From Billgrantia aerodenitrificans (GTDB lineage: Bacteria > Pseudomonadota > Gammaproteobacteria > Pseudomonadales > Halomonadaceae), in the NCBI RefSeq assembly GCF_021404405.1, contig NZ_JABFTV010000012.1, forward strand, positions 114,712 through 178,711: DNA of 64,000 nucleotides, given 5' to 3'. Below, piece after piece: positions 1 through 8,446 of the stretch (position 1 is its first letter; the number at the start of each line of letters is the position of its first letter). Both the position numbers and the translations under genes were made by a program. The notes beneath the pieces are model-generated. The model was not told where the DNA came from. It did not search any database and worked only from the letters and a program-made list of their open reading frames with translations.

Positions 1-2
1 TG

Positions 3-437
3 CGCCTGGCCAGCCGCCTGGGCGACTGGCCACTGTGGGTGGCATTGATCGCCGCCCAGCCGTGGCTCCAGCCCGAGGCGGGGCTCGCCTTCTTCCTGCA
101 GTACGCCGTGACAGGGCTCGTCGCCATCCTGATCTATCGCCTGATCAAGACGCGCCTCTGCCGGGAGCGCCCCTTCATCACCTTCGTCAACCTGATCCAG
201 TGCGGCGAACCGGCCCGCGACCGCTACAGCTTTCCCAGCGGGCACACCATGCACGCGGTGATGTTCTGCGTGATGACGGCGGCCCATGCGCCCTGGCTGC
301 TGCCATTGCTGGTACCGCTGGCGGCACTGATCGCCCTCTCGCGGGTCGGCCTGGGCCTGCACTACTTCAGCGATGTCGCCGCCGGCGCTGCCATTGGCTA
401 TGCCTTCGGCCTGACGAGTCTCTATCTGGCGGGTTGA
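3..437 (+). CDS. PAP2-superfamily phosphatase, 5' truncated by window edge
   Basis: The reading frame is open from base 3, so the true start lies outside the window; the GTG at 39 is only an internal candidate. The 144 visible residues carry the three PAP2 phosphatase motifs: K-x6-RP (KTRLCRERP), PSGH (FPSGH) and SR-x5-H-x3-D (SRVGLGLHYFSD). The last motif holds the catalytic histidine. Hydrophobic segments lie between the motifs, so this is an integral membrane enzyme, probably acting on lipid phosphates such as undecaprenyl pyrophosphate or phosphatidate. The substrate cannot be told from sequence. It ends 118 bp before phnD. Confidence 0.85.
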   Translation, partial: RLASRLGDWPLWVALIAAQPWLQPEAGLAFFLQYAVTGLVAILIYRLIKTRLCRERPFITFVNLIQCGEPARDRYSFPSGHTMHAVMFCVMTAAHAPWLLPLLVPLAALIALSRVGLGLHYFSDVAAGAAIGYAFGLTSLYLAG

Positions 438-441
438 GTCG

Positions 442-513
442 CATTCATGAGGACGTCACCCAACCGTAACGCGATGGACCGCAAGTCGTAATGCCAAGAC
501 AGCAGGATGGCAG
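442..513. promoter_or_regulatory. Possible degenerate Pho-box-like sites upstream of phnD
   Basis: Bases 442-470 hold three weak 7-mers spaced by 11 bp (CATTCAT, ACGTCAC, CCGTAAC) pointing toward phnD. Bases 496-513 read CTGCCATCCTGCTGTCTT on the minus strand, 12 of 14 matches to CTGTCAT-N4-CTGTCAT, but in the orientation away from phnD. Neither has a convincing -10 at the 10-nt spacing seen elsewhere in the window, so this is weaker than the other Pho boxes. Confidence 0.3.
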
Positions 514-555
514 CCGTAACAGTTCGCTACCTTTCCGCAAAACAGGTGATCGACA

Positions 556-1521
556 ATGCTGTCCCAACGTTTCTCCCCTCTGCTGCTGCGTACCGCCGTT
601 GCCGGCGTCCTGACCACCATGGCGTTTCAGGCCAGCGCCGACCTCTCCTCGCGCTACACCGATGCCGATGGCGACATGGTCGCCGATATCCCCAGCGATG
701 AGTCCCGCTGGGTCGATCCCAGCACGCTGGTGTTCGCCTACACCCCGGTGGAAGACCCGGCCGTCTATGCCGACGTCTGGGCCGACTTCCTCGACCACCT
801 GGGCGAAGCGACCGGCAAGCGGGTGCAGTTCTTCCCGGTGCAGTCCAACGCCGCCCAGCAGGAGGCACTGCGTGCCGGCCGTCTACACGTGGCCGGCTTT
901 AACACCGGCGGCGTGCCGGTGGCGGTGAACTGCGGCGGCTTCCGTCCCTTCGCCATCATGGCCGCCGAGGACGGTAGCTACGGCTACGAGATGGAGATCA
1001 TCACCCACCCGGACAGCGGCATCGAAAGCATGCAGGACCTGGCCGGTCGTCAGTTGGCGTTCACCTCGCCCACCTCAAACTCTGGTTTCCGCGCCCCCTC
1101 GGCACTGCTGCGCAGCGAGTACGGCATGGAGGCCGACGAAGACTTCGAAACCGCCTTCTCCGGCTCGCATGACAACTCCATCCTCGGCGTGATCAACCGT
1201 GACTACGACGCCGCCGCCATTGCCAACTCGGTCGCCCACCGCATGCTGGCCCGCGGTGTGATCAACGAAGGCGACTACGAGGTCATCTACACCTCCGAGA
1301 CCTTCCCCACCACCGCCTACGGCATTGCCCACAACCTGAAGCCGGAACTCCAGGAGCAGATCCAGGAGGCCTTCTTCAGCTACGACTGGTCCGGCACGCC
1401 GCTGGAAGCCGAGTTCGCCAACTCCGGGGAAGCTCAGTTCATTCCCATCACCTATGAAGAGCACTGGTCGGTGATCCGCACCATCGCCGACGCCAATGGC
1501 GTCACCTACGACTGCGACTGA
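556..1521 (+). CDS. phnD: Phosphate/phosphite/phosphonate ABC transporter, substrate-binding protein (PhnD family)
   Basis: A 321-residue periplasmic binding protein, the usual PhnD length. A signal peptide covers about residues 1-28 (hydrophobic core, then FQASA-D). The mature protein has the family pattern: FAYTPVEDP near the first strand, then a serine/threonine-rich ligand loop (FTSPTSNSGF) that in relatives holds the phosphonate or phosphite oxyanion. It heads the cluster phnD-phnC-phnE-phnE-histidine phosphatase, all on one strand with short gaps. Phosphite, a phosphonate, or a phosphate ester are all possible ligands. No C-P lyase or phosphonatase gene is visible nearby, so the ligand is open. 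Confidence 0.9.
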   Translation: MLSQRFSPLLLRTAVAGVLTTMAFQASADLSSRYTDADGDMVADIPSDESRWVDPSTLVFAYTPVEDPAVYADVWADFLDHLGEATGKRVQFFPVQSNAAQQEALRAGRLHVAGFNTGGVPVAVNCGGFRPFAIMAAEDGSYGYEMEIITHPDSGIESMQDLAGRQLAFTSPTSNSGFRAPSALLRSEYGMEADEDFETAFSGSHDNSILGVINRDYDAAAIANSVAHRMLARGVINEGDYEVIYTSETFPTTAYGIAHNLKPELQEQIQEAFFSYDWSGTPLEAEFANSGEAQFIPITYEEHWSVIRTIADANGVTYDCD

Positions 1522-1613
1522 TGCGGGAGCGGCTGCGCACCGCAGCCTGACACCACAAGAGCGGCCGGGGAAACGCCCCGGCTGCTCCGTGCATGAAAGA
1601 AGGGAGCTGCACC

Positions 1614-2447
1614 ATGCTGACTCTATCCCAGGTCACCAAGCGCTACCCCACAGGGGACCGCGCTCTGACCGACATCGACCTGACCCTGCCACGCGGCCAG
1701 GTCATGGCGCTGATCGGCCCCTCCGGAGCCGGCAAGAGCACGCTGATTCGCTGCGTCAATCGTCTGGTGGAACCCACCAGCGGCAGCATCCGCCTGGAGG
1801 ACACCGAGCTGACCCGACTCTCCGGCGCGGCGCTGCGCCGGGCACGCCGCTCCATGGCCATGATCTTCCAGGAGTACGCTCTGGTGGATCGCCTCACGGT
1901 GATGGAGAACGTACTCTCGGGACGGCTCGGCTACGTCGGCTTCTGGCGCAGCTTCACGCGTCGCTACCCACAGGAAGACATTGCCGAAGCCTTCCGCCTG
2001 CTCGACCGGGTCGGCCTGCCGCACGCCATGGACAAGCGTGCCGACGCACTCTCCGGTGGCCAGCGCCAGCGGGTGGGTATCGCCCGGGCCCTGATCCAGA
2101 GCCCGCGCCTGCTGCTGGTGGACGAGCCCACTGCGAGCCTCGACCCCAAGACCTCGCGTCAGATCATGCGCCTGATCCGCGAGCTGTGTGCCGAGCGCAA
2201 TCTGGCCGCCATCATCAACATTCACGATGTGGCTCTCGCCCAGCAGTTCGCCGATCGCATCGTTGGCCTGCGTGCCGGCGAGATCGTCTTCGACGGTAAG
2301 CCCAATGAGCTGGACGCGGAGACCCTCACGACCATCTATGGCGAGGAGGAGTGGGATACCCGAGTTCAGGACGACATCGGCGAGAGCACACCGCCGCGTG
2401 AGGTACCGGCTTCCCGACTCACGCTGGCCAGTGGTGGCGCCTCATGA
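1614..2447 (+). CDS. phnC: Phosphonate/phosphite-type ABC transporter ATP-binding protein
   Basis: A 277-residue ABC ATPase that powers import with the neighbouring PhnE permeases. Walker A is GPSGAGKS (about residue 35), the signature is LSGGQRQR, Walker B is LLLVDEPTA and the switch histidine is in NIHDV. The ATG at 1614 is chosen over the in-frame ATG at 1593 because AGGGAG lies 7 nt before it. The last codons overlap the phnE start (ATGA, 2444-2447), which implies translational coupling. A short C-terminal extension past the ATPase fold has no recognised domain. Confidence 0.93.
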   Translation: MLTLSQVTKRYPTGDRALTDIDLTLPRGQVMALIGPSGAGKSTLIRCVNRLVEPTSGSIRLEDTELTRLSGAALRRARRSMAMIFQEYALVDRLTVMENVLSGRLGYVGFWRSFTRRYPQEDIAEAFRLLDRVGLPHAMDKRADALSGGQRQRVGIARALIQSPRLLLVDEPTASLDPKTSRQIMRLIRELCAERNLAAIINIHDVALAQQFADRIVGLRAGEIVFDGKPNELDAETLTTIYGEEEWDTRVQDDIGESTPPREVPASRLTLASGGAS

Positions 2448-3253
2448 GCCGCCAGGCAAAGGCCCAGGCAGGCCAGTGGCGACGGCTGCCGCTGATCGAG
2501 AACCCCAAGTTGCGTTGGGGATTGGTCGTGGGCCTTGCCGTCTACCTGGTACTGGCACTGGCCTCGGTGGAGGTCAACTGGACTCGGGTCGCCGAGGGCG
2601 CCGGTCGCGGGCTGAACTTCCTGGCCGCTTTCACCCAGCCTGATTTCATCAGCCGCCGCGGCGACATCATCAATGGCATTCTCGAAAGCCTGACCATGAC
2701 CGTCACCTCGACGGTGATCGGCGTGGCCCTATCGATCCCGGTGGGACTTGGCGCTGCGCGCAACATCGCACCCTGGCCCATCTACTACCTGTGCCGCGGC
2801 ATCATCACCGTGTCGCGTACCTTCCAGGAGATCATCATCGCCATTCTGTTCGTGGTGATGTTCGGCTTCGGCCCCCTGGCCGGCATGATCACGCTGGCCT
2901 TCGCCACCATCGGTTTCATGGCCAAGCTGCTGGCCGAGGATATCGAGGATCTGGACTGGCGTCAGGTCGAGGCGGTTCGCGCCACCGGGGCCAACTGGTG
3001 GCAGACCATGAACCACGCCGTACAACCCCAGGTGATGCCGCGCCTGATCGGGCTCTCGATGTACCGCCTGGACATCAACTTTCGCGAATCGGCGGTGATC
3101 GGCATCGTCGGGGCGGGCGGCATCGGCGCCACCCTCAATACCTCGATCAGCCGCTACGAGTACGACACCTCGGCGGCAATACTCTTGATCATCATCGCCA
3201 TCGTGCTGTTGTGTGAGTACAGCTCGAGCTACATCCGCCGCTGGACCCAATGA
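2444..3253 (+). CDS. phnE: Phosphonate/phosphite-type ABC transporter permease (first)
   Basis: A 269-residue inner-membrane permease of the PhnE family. Hydrophobic helices run through the protein; the conserved cytoplasmic loop that docks to the ATPase is seen as VEAVRATGANWWQTMNHAVQPQ, i.e. an EAA-type motif around residues 175-200. It overlaps phnC by 4 bp and is followed 52 bp later by a second permease. The two permeases share the arrangement E-x-I-x2-L-D/H-x-V-E-A-x2-A-T-G-A and probably form a heterodimeric channel. Confidence 0.92.
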   Translation: MSRQAKAQAGQWRRLPLIENPKLRWGLVVGLAVYLVLALASVEVNWTRVAEGAGRGLNFLAAFTQPDFISRRGDIINGILESLTMTVTSTVIGVALSIPVGLGAARNIAPWPIYYLCRGIITVSRTFQEIIIAILFVVMFGFGPLAGMITLAFATIGFMAKLLAEDIEDLDWRQVEAVRATGANWWQTMNHAVQPQVMPRLIGLSMYRLDINFRESAVIGIVGAGGIGATLNTSISRYEYDTSAAILLIIIAIVLLCEYSSSYIRRWTQ

Positions 3254-3305
3254 TGCGATGGCGGTGTGCGCGCCGCCCATTGTCTTTGTCTGAAAGGATT
3301 GACAC

Positions 3306-4121
3306 ATGCCCGTCTCGACGACTCCGCAGGGCACGCCCATCTGGCACCTGCGCACCACCCGCGCCCAGTGGCTGGGCTATCTTGGCTGGCTGGCCGGCGC
3401 CTGCCTATTCTTGCTGTGCTGGAAGGTGATCTCCGACAATACCATGTGGGTCTTCGTCGAGGACGCCGGCCGCCAGGGCAGCGATCTCATCAGCCGCATG
3501 CTGCCGCCACAGTGGAGCTACGCCCACCGGCTGTGGAAGCCGATGTGGGATACCCTAAACATCGCCACTCTGGGTACGCTGCTGGGCATCGCCATGGCCT
3601 TCCCGGTGGCCTTCCTGGCGGCCCGTAACACCTCACCGCACCCGCTGGTGCGCAGCGCCGCCTTGCTGATCATCGTCTCGTCGCGCTCCATCAACTCGCT
3701 GATCTGGGCCATGCTGCTGGTGACCATTCTCGGTCCTGGGGTGCTGGCCGGCATCATCGCCATCGCCCTGCGCTCCATCGGTTTCATCGGCAAGCTGCTT
3801 TACGAGGCCATCGAGGAGATCCACCCCACCCCGGTCGAGGCGATCAGCGCCACCGGCGCCGGACGCATGCAGGTGATGAGCTACGGCGTGCTGCCTCAGG
3901 TCATGCCTGCCTTTGCCGGCATCAGCGTCTATCGTTGGGACATCAACATCCGGGAATCCACGGTGCTGGGCCTGGTGGGCGCCGGCGGCATCGGGCTACA
4001 GCTCAACGCCGCCATCAACAGCCTGGCCTGGAATCAGGTCAGCGTCATCTTCGTGATGATCTTCGTCACCGTACTCGCCTCGGAGTGGATCTCCGCCCGG
4101 GTGCGCCACGCCATCATCTGA
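3306..4121 (+). CDS. phnE: Phosphonate/phosphite-type ABC transporter permease (second)
   Basis: A 271-residue paralogue of the preceding permease, with the same docking loop (VEAISATGAGRMQVMSYGVLPQ) and the family pattern around the last helices (NIRESTVLGLVGAGGIG). Two consecutive phnE genes with one phnC are common in phosphite and phosphonate importers. The start at 3306 follows GAAAGGATT. A histidine phosphatase follows after 22 bp and is probably co-transcribed. Confidence 0.92.
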   Translation: MPVSTTPQGTPIWHLRTTRAQWLGYLGWLAGACLFLLCWKVISDNTMWVFVEDAGRQGSDLISRMLPPQWSYAHRLWKPMWDTLNIATLGTLLGIAMAFPVAFLAARNTSPHPLVRSAALLIIVSSRSINSLIWAMLLVTILGPGVLAGIIAIALRSIGFIGKLLYEAIEEIHPTPVEAISATGAGRMQVMSYGVLPQVMPAFAGISVYRWDINIRESTVLGLVGAGGIGLQLNAAINSLAWNQVSVIFVMIFVTVLASEWISARVRHAII

Positions 4122-4143
4122 CCGCCGCGACAGGAAACCGACC

Positions 4144-4776
4144 ATGCGCTTTACCAATGCCGAGGTGATCACTCTCGACCTAATTCGTCACGGTGAGCCG
4201 GTGGGCGGCCGCATGCTGCGCGGCACCACCGACCATCCCTTGAGCGAACGGGGCTGGCAGCAGATGCAGACTGCCATCAACGACCTGCTGATCGATGGAA
4301 ATCCGCCGTGGGACGCCATCGTTACCTCGCCGCTCTCCCGCTGTCGTGAGTTCTCCCTATGGCTGGGTGAGCAATACGACCTGCCGGTGACGATAGAGCC
4401 AGCACTCGCCGAGATGGACCTTGGAGACTGGGAGGGCAAGACCCACGCCGAAGTGCGTGCCCTTGAAAAGGAGACGGATCGCCAGGCCGCCCTGTGGGCC
4501 GACCCCAGCCAGACGTCGCCACCTGGTGGAGAAAGCGTCGAGGCTTTCGACAAGCGAGTGGGCGTGGCCTGGCAGGGGCTGCTGGAAACGCCAACTGGCA
4601 GCCACTTGCTGGTGGTATGCCATCTGTTCGTGACCAATGCCGTACTGCGCCAGGTACTCGAGCAGCCGCTCTCGCGCATCCTGGCCTTCGACCTACCCTA
4701 TGCCGCTAGCTGCCGTATTCGCCATGAGCGCCATGCGCTGGGCGAGACCAGCCTGGTGGAGTGGATCGGGCGGTAA
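4144..4776 (+). CDS. Histidine phosphatase family protein in the phn operon
   Basis: A 210-residue cytoplasmic enzyme of the phosphoglycerate mutase/histidine phosphatase branch. The catalytic RHG is at about residues 17-19 (LIRHGEP), followed by the R-G-x4-P-L-S-x2-G pattern (RGTTDHPLSERG). The second conserved histidine lies in VVCHLFVTN. Relatives include alpha-ribazole phosphatase (CobC) and broad phosphomonoesterases. Its place 22 bp after phnE suggests it may hydrolyse a phosphate ester brought in by the transporter; that is inference from context. CobC activity is possible but no cobalamin genes are nearby. Confidence 0.82.
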   Translation: MRFTNAEVITLDLIRHGEPVGGRMLRGTTDHPLSERGWQQMQTAINDLLIDGNPPWDAIVTSPLSRCREFSLWLGEQYDLPVTIEPALAEMDLGDWEGKTHAEVRALEKETDRQAALWADPSQTSPPGGESVEAFDKRVGVAWQGLLETPTGSHLLVVCHLFVTNAVLRQVLEQPLSRILAFDLPYAASCRIRHERHALGETSLVEWIGR

Positions 4777-4782
4777 CGCCCT

Positions 4783-6015
4783 TCAGCCATCGACGTCCAC
4801 CGCCCTGCTGCTGCGCGCACAGCGCAGCAGGCAGAACACCGCCAGCGCGCCTGTCGCCGTCGGCAGCAGGAACCCGACGGCGTAGCTATCGCTCTGCCAC
4901 ACGATCAGGCTGAACAGTGCCGGCCCCACCAGCACCCCCATATAGGTCAGCACTAGCACGGCGGCGGTAGCCTCGCCTACTTCCCCCGGCTCGCAGCGCC
5001 GCGCCACCTCGGCCAGGTAGACGCCGTTCCAGCCCACGGCCGTGGCGCCGGCGACCACCATGAGAGCGATGGTCAGCCAGATGGGAAGCGAGCCGCTCAG
5101 TAGCGCCAGCAGCAGGAACACCAGGGTGATGCCGGCTGCCAGGCCGAAAAGCACCGGCAGACTGGCCCTCAAGCGATCCGCCAGGGCGCCCCAGAGCAGG
5201 CGCCCGGTTACCCCCGCCACGTGCACCATCGATATGACGGCACCTGCTGCCACCAGAGTCAGCAACAGCTCCTCCACCATGTAAGCCACCGCAAAGCTGA
5301 GCAGCGAAAGCTGTGCCGCCGACAGGCAGAAGCCGGCGGCACCCAGCCATAGCATGGCCCGGGAGCGGTGAAGCACGGTCAGGCTTCCGCCGCCCTGCAT
5401 GCGCACGCTGGCATCCCGCGTCGCATCCCAGAAAGCGCGTCGCAGCTGAAGCAGCAGCAAGGTGAAAAGGCAGGCGGTGCCGACCGCCAGGAAGGCCGCC
5501 TGCCAGTTCCAGATGGCTGCCAGCGGCGGTGCCATCAGGCCGGCCAGCACACCGCCCAAGGGCACGCCGGTCTGCTTGATGGAGTAGACCAGATTTCGCC
5601 GCTCGGCGGGGGTAAAGCGGGTCAACAGCTCCGCCGCCGCGGGACTGGTCAGGCCATAGGCCAGGCCCAGCAGCAGCGTCGTGGCCAGCAGCGCTAACGG
5701 CGTGCCGAGCAGCGCCATCAGGCAGCCCGCCATCACCAGCGCCATCGCCAGTTGGCTGGCCCGGCAGCCGCCCAGGCGCCGCGCCACCACCGCCGACTGC
5801 AGCGAGGCCAGCATCGCCACGCCATACAGCAGGCTGACCTGAAGGCCGACCAGATTAGTGGCTACCCCAAAGGCCGCCGCGATCTGGGGTGCCAAGGTAG
5901 GCACCAGCAGCATGCCGCCACTGCACAACACCTGCACCCAGGTCGTCGCCGCCAATACCCACCAACCTTCCCTGGGGCCGGGTGGCGATGTAGCGGCGGA
6001 AGATAAGGCAGGCAT
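4783..6015 (-). CDS. MFS transporter
   Basis: A 410-residue major facilitator protein with about 12 hydrophobic helices. It has the loop between helices 2 and 3 typical of the superfamily in reduced form (ARRLGGCRAS) and a long central loop near residue 200. It is convergent with the histidine phosphatase; the stop codons are 7 bp apart. The start at 6015 follows GGAG on the minus strand. The substrate cannot be assigned; the general appearance is of the small-solute (cyanate/aromatic-acid like) branches rather than of drug pumps. Confidence 0.8.
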   Translation of the reverse strand: MPALSSAATSPPGPREGWWVLAATTWVQVLCSGGMLLVPTLAPQIAAAFGVATNLVGLQVSLLYGVAMLASLQSAVVARRLGGCRASQLAMALVMAGCLMALLGTPLALLATTLLLGLAYGLTSPAAAELLTRFTPAERRNLVYSIKQTGVPLGGVLAGLMAPPLAAIWNWQAAFLAVGTACLFTLLLLQLRRAFWDATRDASVRMQGGGSLTVLHRSRAMLWLGAAGFCLSAAQLSLLSFAVAYMVEELLLTLVAAGAVISMVHVAGVTGRLLWGALADRLRASLPVLFGLAAGITLVFLLLALLSGSLPIWLTIALMVVAGATAVGWNGVYLAEVARRCEPGEVGEATAAVLVLTYMGVLVGPALFSLIVWQSDSYAVGFLLPTATGALAVFCLLRCARSSRAVDVDG

Positions 6016-6126
6016 GGCAGGCTCCGGTGATGACAGGCAAAACCGTTAGCCTACACACAAATTTTCGACTTTAGCCAACGTTATTGACGAAGACTGCCTT
6101 CGTCGTGCCAACCGCTCGACGCCCGA

Positions 6127-6792
6127 CTACCAGGGCAGCGCCTCGCCGTTGCTGTGCCAGAACCCCCCGCTGTTCTCCAGGGTCAACGCCTCGATGCGCG
6201 CGGCGATACCGGCTGCCGCTTCCTCGGGGGTTATCAGCCCGCCGAAATTGACCATGCGGGTCTGCACGTACCCCGGATGCAGCTGGGCCACCGCAATGCC
6301 GCGGGGCTTGAGATCCATGGCCAACGACTTGCCGAAGGCGTTGAGCGCCGCCTTGGAAGCCCGGTAGCCGTAGCGGCCGCCGGAGTCGTTATCGGCGATC
6401 GACCCCATGCGACTGGTGATGTTGGCTACCTTGCTGCCCGCCCCGAGATTGTCGAGCAGCGCCTCGGTCACCCGCAGCGGAGCGTAGGCGTTGACCTCCA
6501 TCTGTTCGCGAATGGTGTCGAAATCGAGCGAGCCCAGCGACTCATCGCGCAGCAGGCCGGCGTTGTTGATCAGCAAGTCCAGACGCTGCCCCGCCAGCGC
6601 CTCGGCCAGCCGTGCGACGTCCTCGGTGCGGGTCACGTCGACCCCATCGATGACCTGATCGGCCAGCTCGTCGAGCTCCTGTGAGGTGCTGCGGCAGACA
6701 CCGTACACGCGCCAGCCCGCCTTCTTGTAATGGCGCGCCAGCGCCAGGCCGATGCCGCGATTGGCACCGGTAATCAGAACCGTGGAAGACAT
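6127..6792 (-). CDS. Short-chain dehydrogenase/reductase (C-factor-like)
   Basis: A 221-residue SDR oxidoreductase. The cofactor motif TGANRGIG is at about residues 7-14, NNAG in the middle, and the catalytic serine with YxxxK is seen as S-R-M-G-S... and YRASK. The short length and sequence are like the CsgA/C-factor group. The ATG at 6792 is chosen because AGGGGAG lies just before it; the longer in-frame extension upstream is AT-poor noise. The substrate is unknown. It is divergent from the PPC-domain gene. Confidence 0.85.
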   Translation of the reverse strand: MSSTVLITGANRGIGLALARHYKKAGWRVYGVCRSTSQELDELADQVIDGVDVTRTEDVARLAEALAGQRLDLLINNAGLLRDESLGSLDFDTIREQMEVNAYAPLRVTEALLDNLGAGSKVANITSRMGSIADNDSGGRYGYRASKAALNAFGKSLAMDLKPRGIAVAQLHPGYVQTRMVNFGGLITPEEAAAGIAARIEALTLENSGGFWHSNGEALPW

Positions 6793-6897
6793 CCCGACTC
6801 CCCTTCGTTGCGTGTTGTGATGACGCCACCAGTGTGGTCGCCGCCTGGCGAAGTGCAAGCGCCGATTCAGCACATATCCCTCAACGCAGACCCGGCA

Positions 6898-6920
6898 TAT
6901 AATGGTTACGCAATGTAACC
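6898..6920 (+). promoter_or_regulatory. TATAAT -10 with an adjacent 17-bp palindrome
   Basis: A perfect TATAAT at 6898-6903 is followed directly by GGTTAC-gcaat-GTAACC (6904-6920), which would cover the transcription start of the gene at 6969. No good -35 was found at 16-18 bp, which fits an activator-dependent or repressor-controlled promoter. Confidence 0.45.
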
Positions 6921-6968
6921 CCTCGCGGGCCCTCTTACCGATGCTTGCCATCGAACAAGGACGCTTTC

Positions 6969-8390
6969 ATGGCCAATCGCGCCTCCACCACTACCCTTGC
7001 CGCCCTGGGCGGCGCCGCCATCGGTTTGATCGTTGGCTGGCAAGTACCGAGCAACTCGACCGCTCCCGTCCCGACCGTCGATCAGGCCGTAGCGGACGAC
7101 AGCGTCTCAACACCGGCCTTGCAACTTGGCGAACGACTGCGCAGCGAACTCACCTCGTCCAGCGAGCTCAACGGCAAGGATGGCAGCCGCTTCGAGCGTT
7201 TCCATCTACCGGTCGAAGAGGGAACCCTGATCGAGATCGAGCTCGGCGGCCCTCTGCACGGCACGCTTTCGCTCTACGATCCCGAGCTGCAGCTGCTCGC
7301 CACCAGCGCGAGCCCCATGTATTACGACGTCTCGGCGGCAACCTCTCTGCGTCGCCGGATCGACGAGGGCGGCGACTACGTGGTGGTAGTCAGCGGTCAG
7401 GACATGCACAGCTACGGCCCCTTCACCCTCACCACCCGGGAGATGGAGCTGACGACCAGCGATACGCTGGCCATGCCCTCCAGCGCCGACGGCTGGCTGC
7501 AGGACGGTGGCGACACCTTTAGCGTGACCATCGAGGAGAGCGGCCTCTATCAGTTCGAGATGCGCTCCAGCGACGTAGACGCCTACCTGGTGCTCGAAGG
7601 CCCCAATGGCTATCGCCGTGAGGACGACGACAGCGCCGGAAACCTGGACGCCCGCATCGCCGATTTCCTCGAACCCGGGGAGTATCGTCTCACCGCGCGC
7701 AGCGCCTACGGCCAGGACAGCGGCCTCTATACTCTGGAGCTGGCTCCCCATGAGCTGGCCAGCGATGAGACGCTGCGCAACAGCGGTGAGCTGGCAATCG
7801 ACGAGCCGCTGTTCGGCTGGTTCAGCGGCAATGGCCTGGAGTATCAGCTCACTCTCGAGGCGCCGGCGATGGTGACGCTGGATATGCTCTCGGCCGACTT
7901 CGATGCTTTTCTGGAGCTGCATGGCGATGGCGTCTTTGCCAGCGATGACGATGGTGGCGAAGGGCTGAACGCGCGGCTGATCCGCTCGCTGGAAGCCGGC
8001 GAGTACACCGTGCTGGCTCGCAGCCACAGCGGCCAGGGCAGCGGCCTGTTCGAGCTGCGTGCGGCCGCCATCCCCCTCGACGAACTCGCTAGTGAAGGGC
8101 AACTGGAGAGCGGACGCGCGCTGCAGGCGTGGCTGGAGCCGGGTGCACGCAACGTCTATGAGATCGTGATCGAGGAGGCCGGCAACTATCGTCTGGACCT
8201 GCATTCCGACGATTTCGACGCCTATCTCGAACTCGAGGGCGAAGGGCTCTTTCTGAGCGACGATGACGGTGGCGATGGGATGAACTCGCGCATCGCCACT
8301 CACCTGGAGACGGGCACCTACCGCGCCACTGCCCGGGCCTACGGCAACAGCGAGAGCGGAAGCTTCACGCTCTCGCTCAGCGCCGAATAA
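6969..8390 (+). CDS. Membrane-anchored or secreted protein with tandem PPC-like domains
   Basis: A 473-residue protein with an N-terminal hydrophobic segment (about residues 8-25, then a spacer rich in S, T and P). After it come about four beta-rich repeats of roughly 100 residues. Three of them share the pattern Y-x-L/F-x-M/L-x-S-x-D-x-D-A-Y/F-L-x-L-x-G, then an acidic loop (DDDS, DDDGG, DDDGG), a L-E-x-G-x-Y step and a S-G-L/S-F end. This resembles the bacterial pre-peptidase C-terminal (PPC) domain, but no protease domain is attached. The acidic loops may bind calcium. ATG 6969 follows AAGGA; an upstream in-frame TTG is rejected. Its role is unknown. Confidence 0.75.
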   Translation: MANRASTTTLAALGGAAIGLIVGWQVPSNSTAPVPTVDQAVADDSVSTPALQLGERLRSELTSSSELNGKDGSRFERFHLPVEEGTLIEIELGGPLHGTLSLYDPELQLLATSASPMYYDVSAATSLRRRIDEGGDYVVVVSGQDMHSYGPFTLTTREMELTTSDTLAMPSSADGWLQDGGDTFSVTIEESGLYQFEMRSSDVDAYLVLEGPNGYRREDDDSAGNLDARIADFLEPGEYRLTARSAYGQDSGLYTLELAPHELASDETLRNSGELAIDEPLFGWFSGNGLEYQLTLEAPAMVTLDMLSADFDAFLELHGDGVFASDDDGGEGLNARLIRSLEAGEYTVLARSHSGQGSGLFELRAAAIPLDELASEGQLESGRALQAWLEPGARNVYEIVIEEAGNYRLDLHSDDFDAYLELEGEGLFLSDDDGGDGMNSRIATHLETGTYRATARAYGNSESGSFTLSLSAE

Positions 8391-8405
8391 CGCAGCATCC
8401 CGCCA

Positions 8406-8434
8406 ACCGGCCTCGCTCGCTCCGCGAGGCCGGT
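8406..8434. terminator. Hairpin between two convergent genes
   Basis: ACCGGCCTCGC at 8406-8416 pairs perfectly with GCGAGGCCGGT at 8424-8434 with a 7-nt loop. It lies between two converging stop codons, so it probably serves both directions. There is no long T-run. Confidence 0.6.
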
Positions 8435-8446
8435 ACACGCCCGCCG

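Noticed and set aside
4144..4776. Naming the histidine phosphatase cobC
   Set aside because: No cobalamin genes nearby; position in the phn operon suggests another role.
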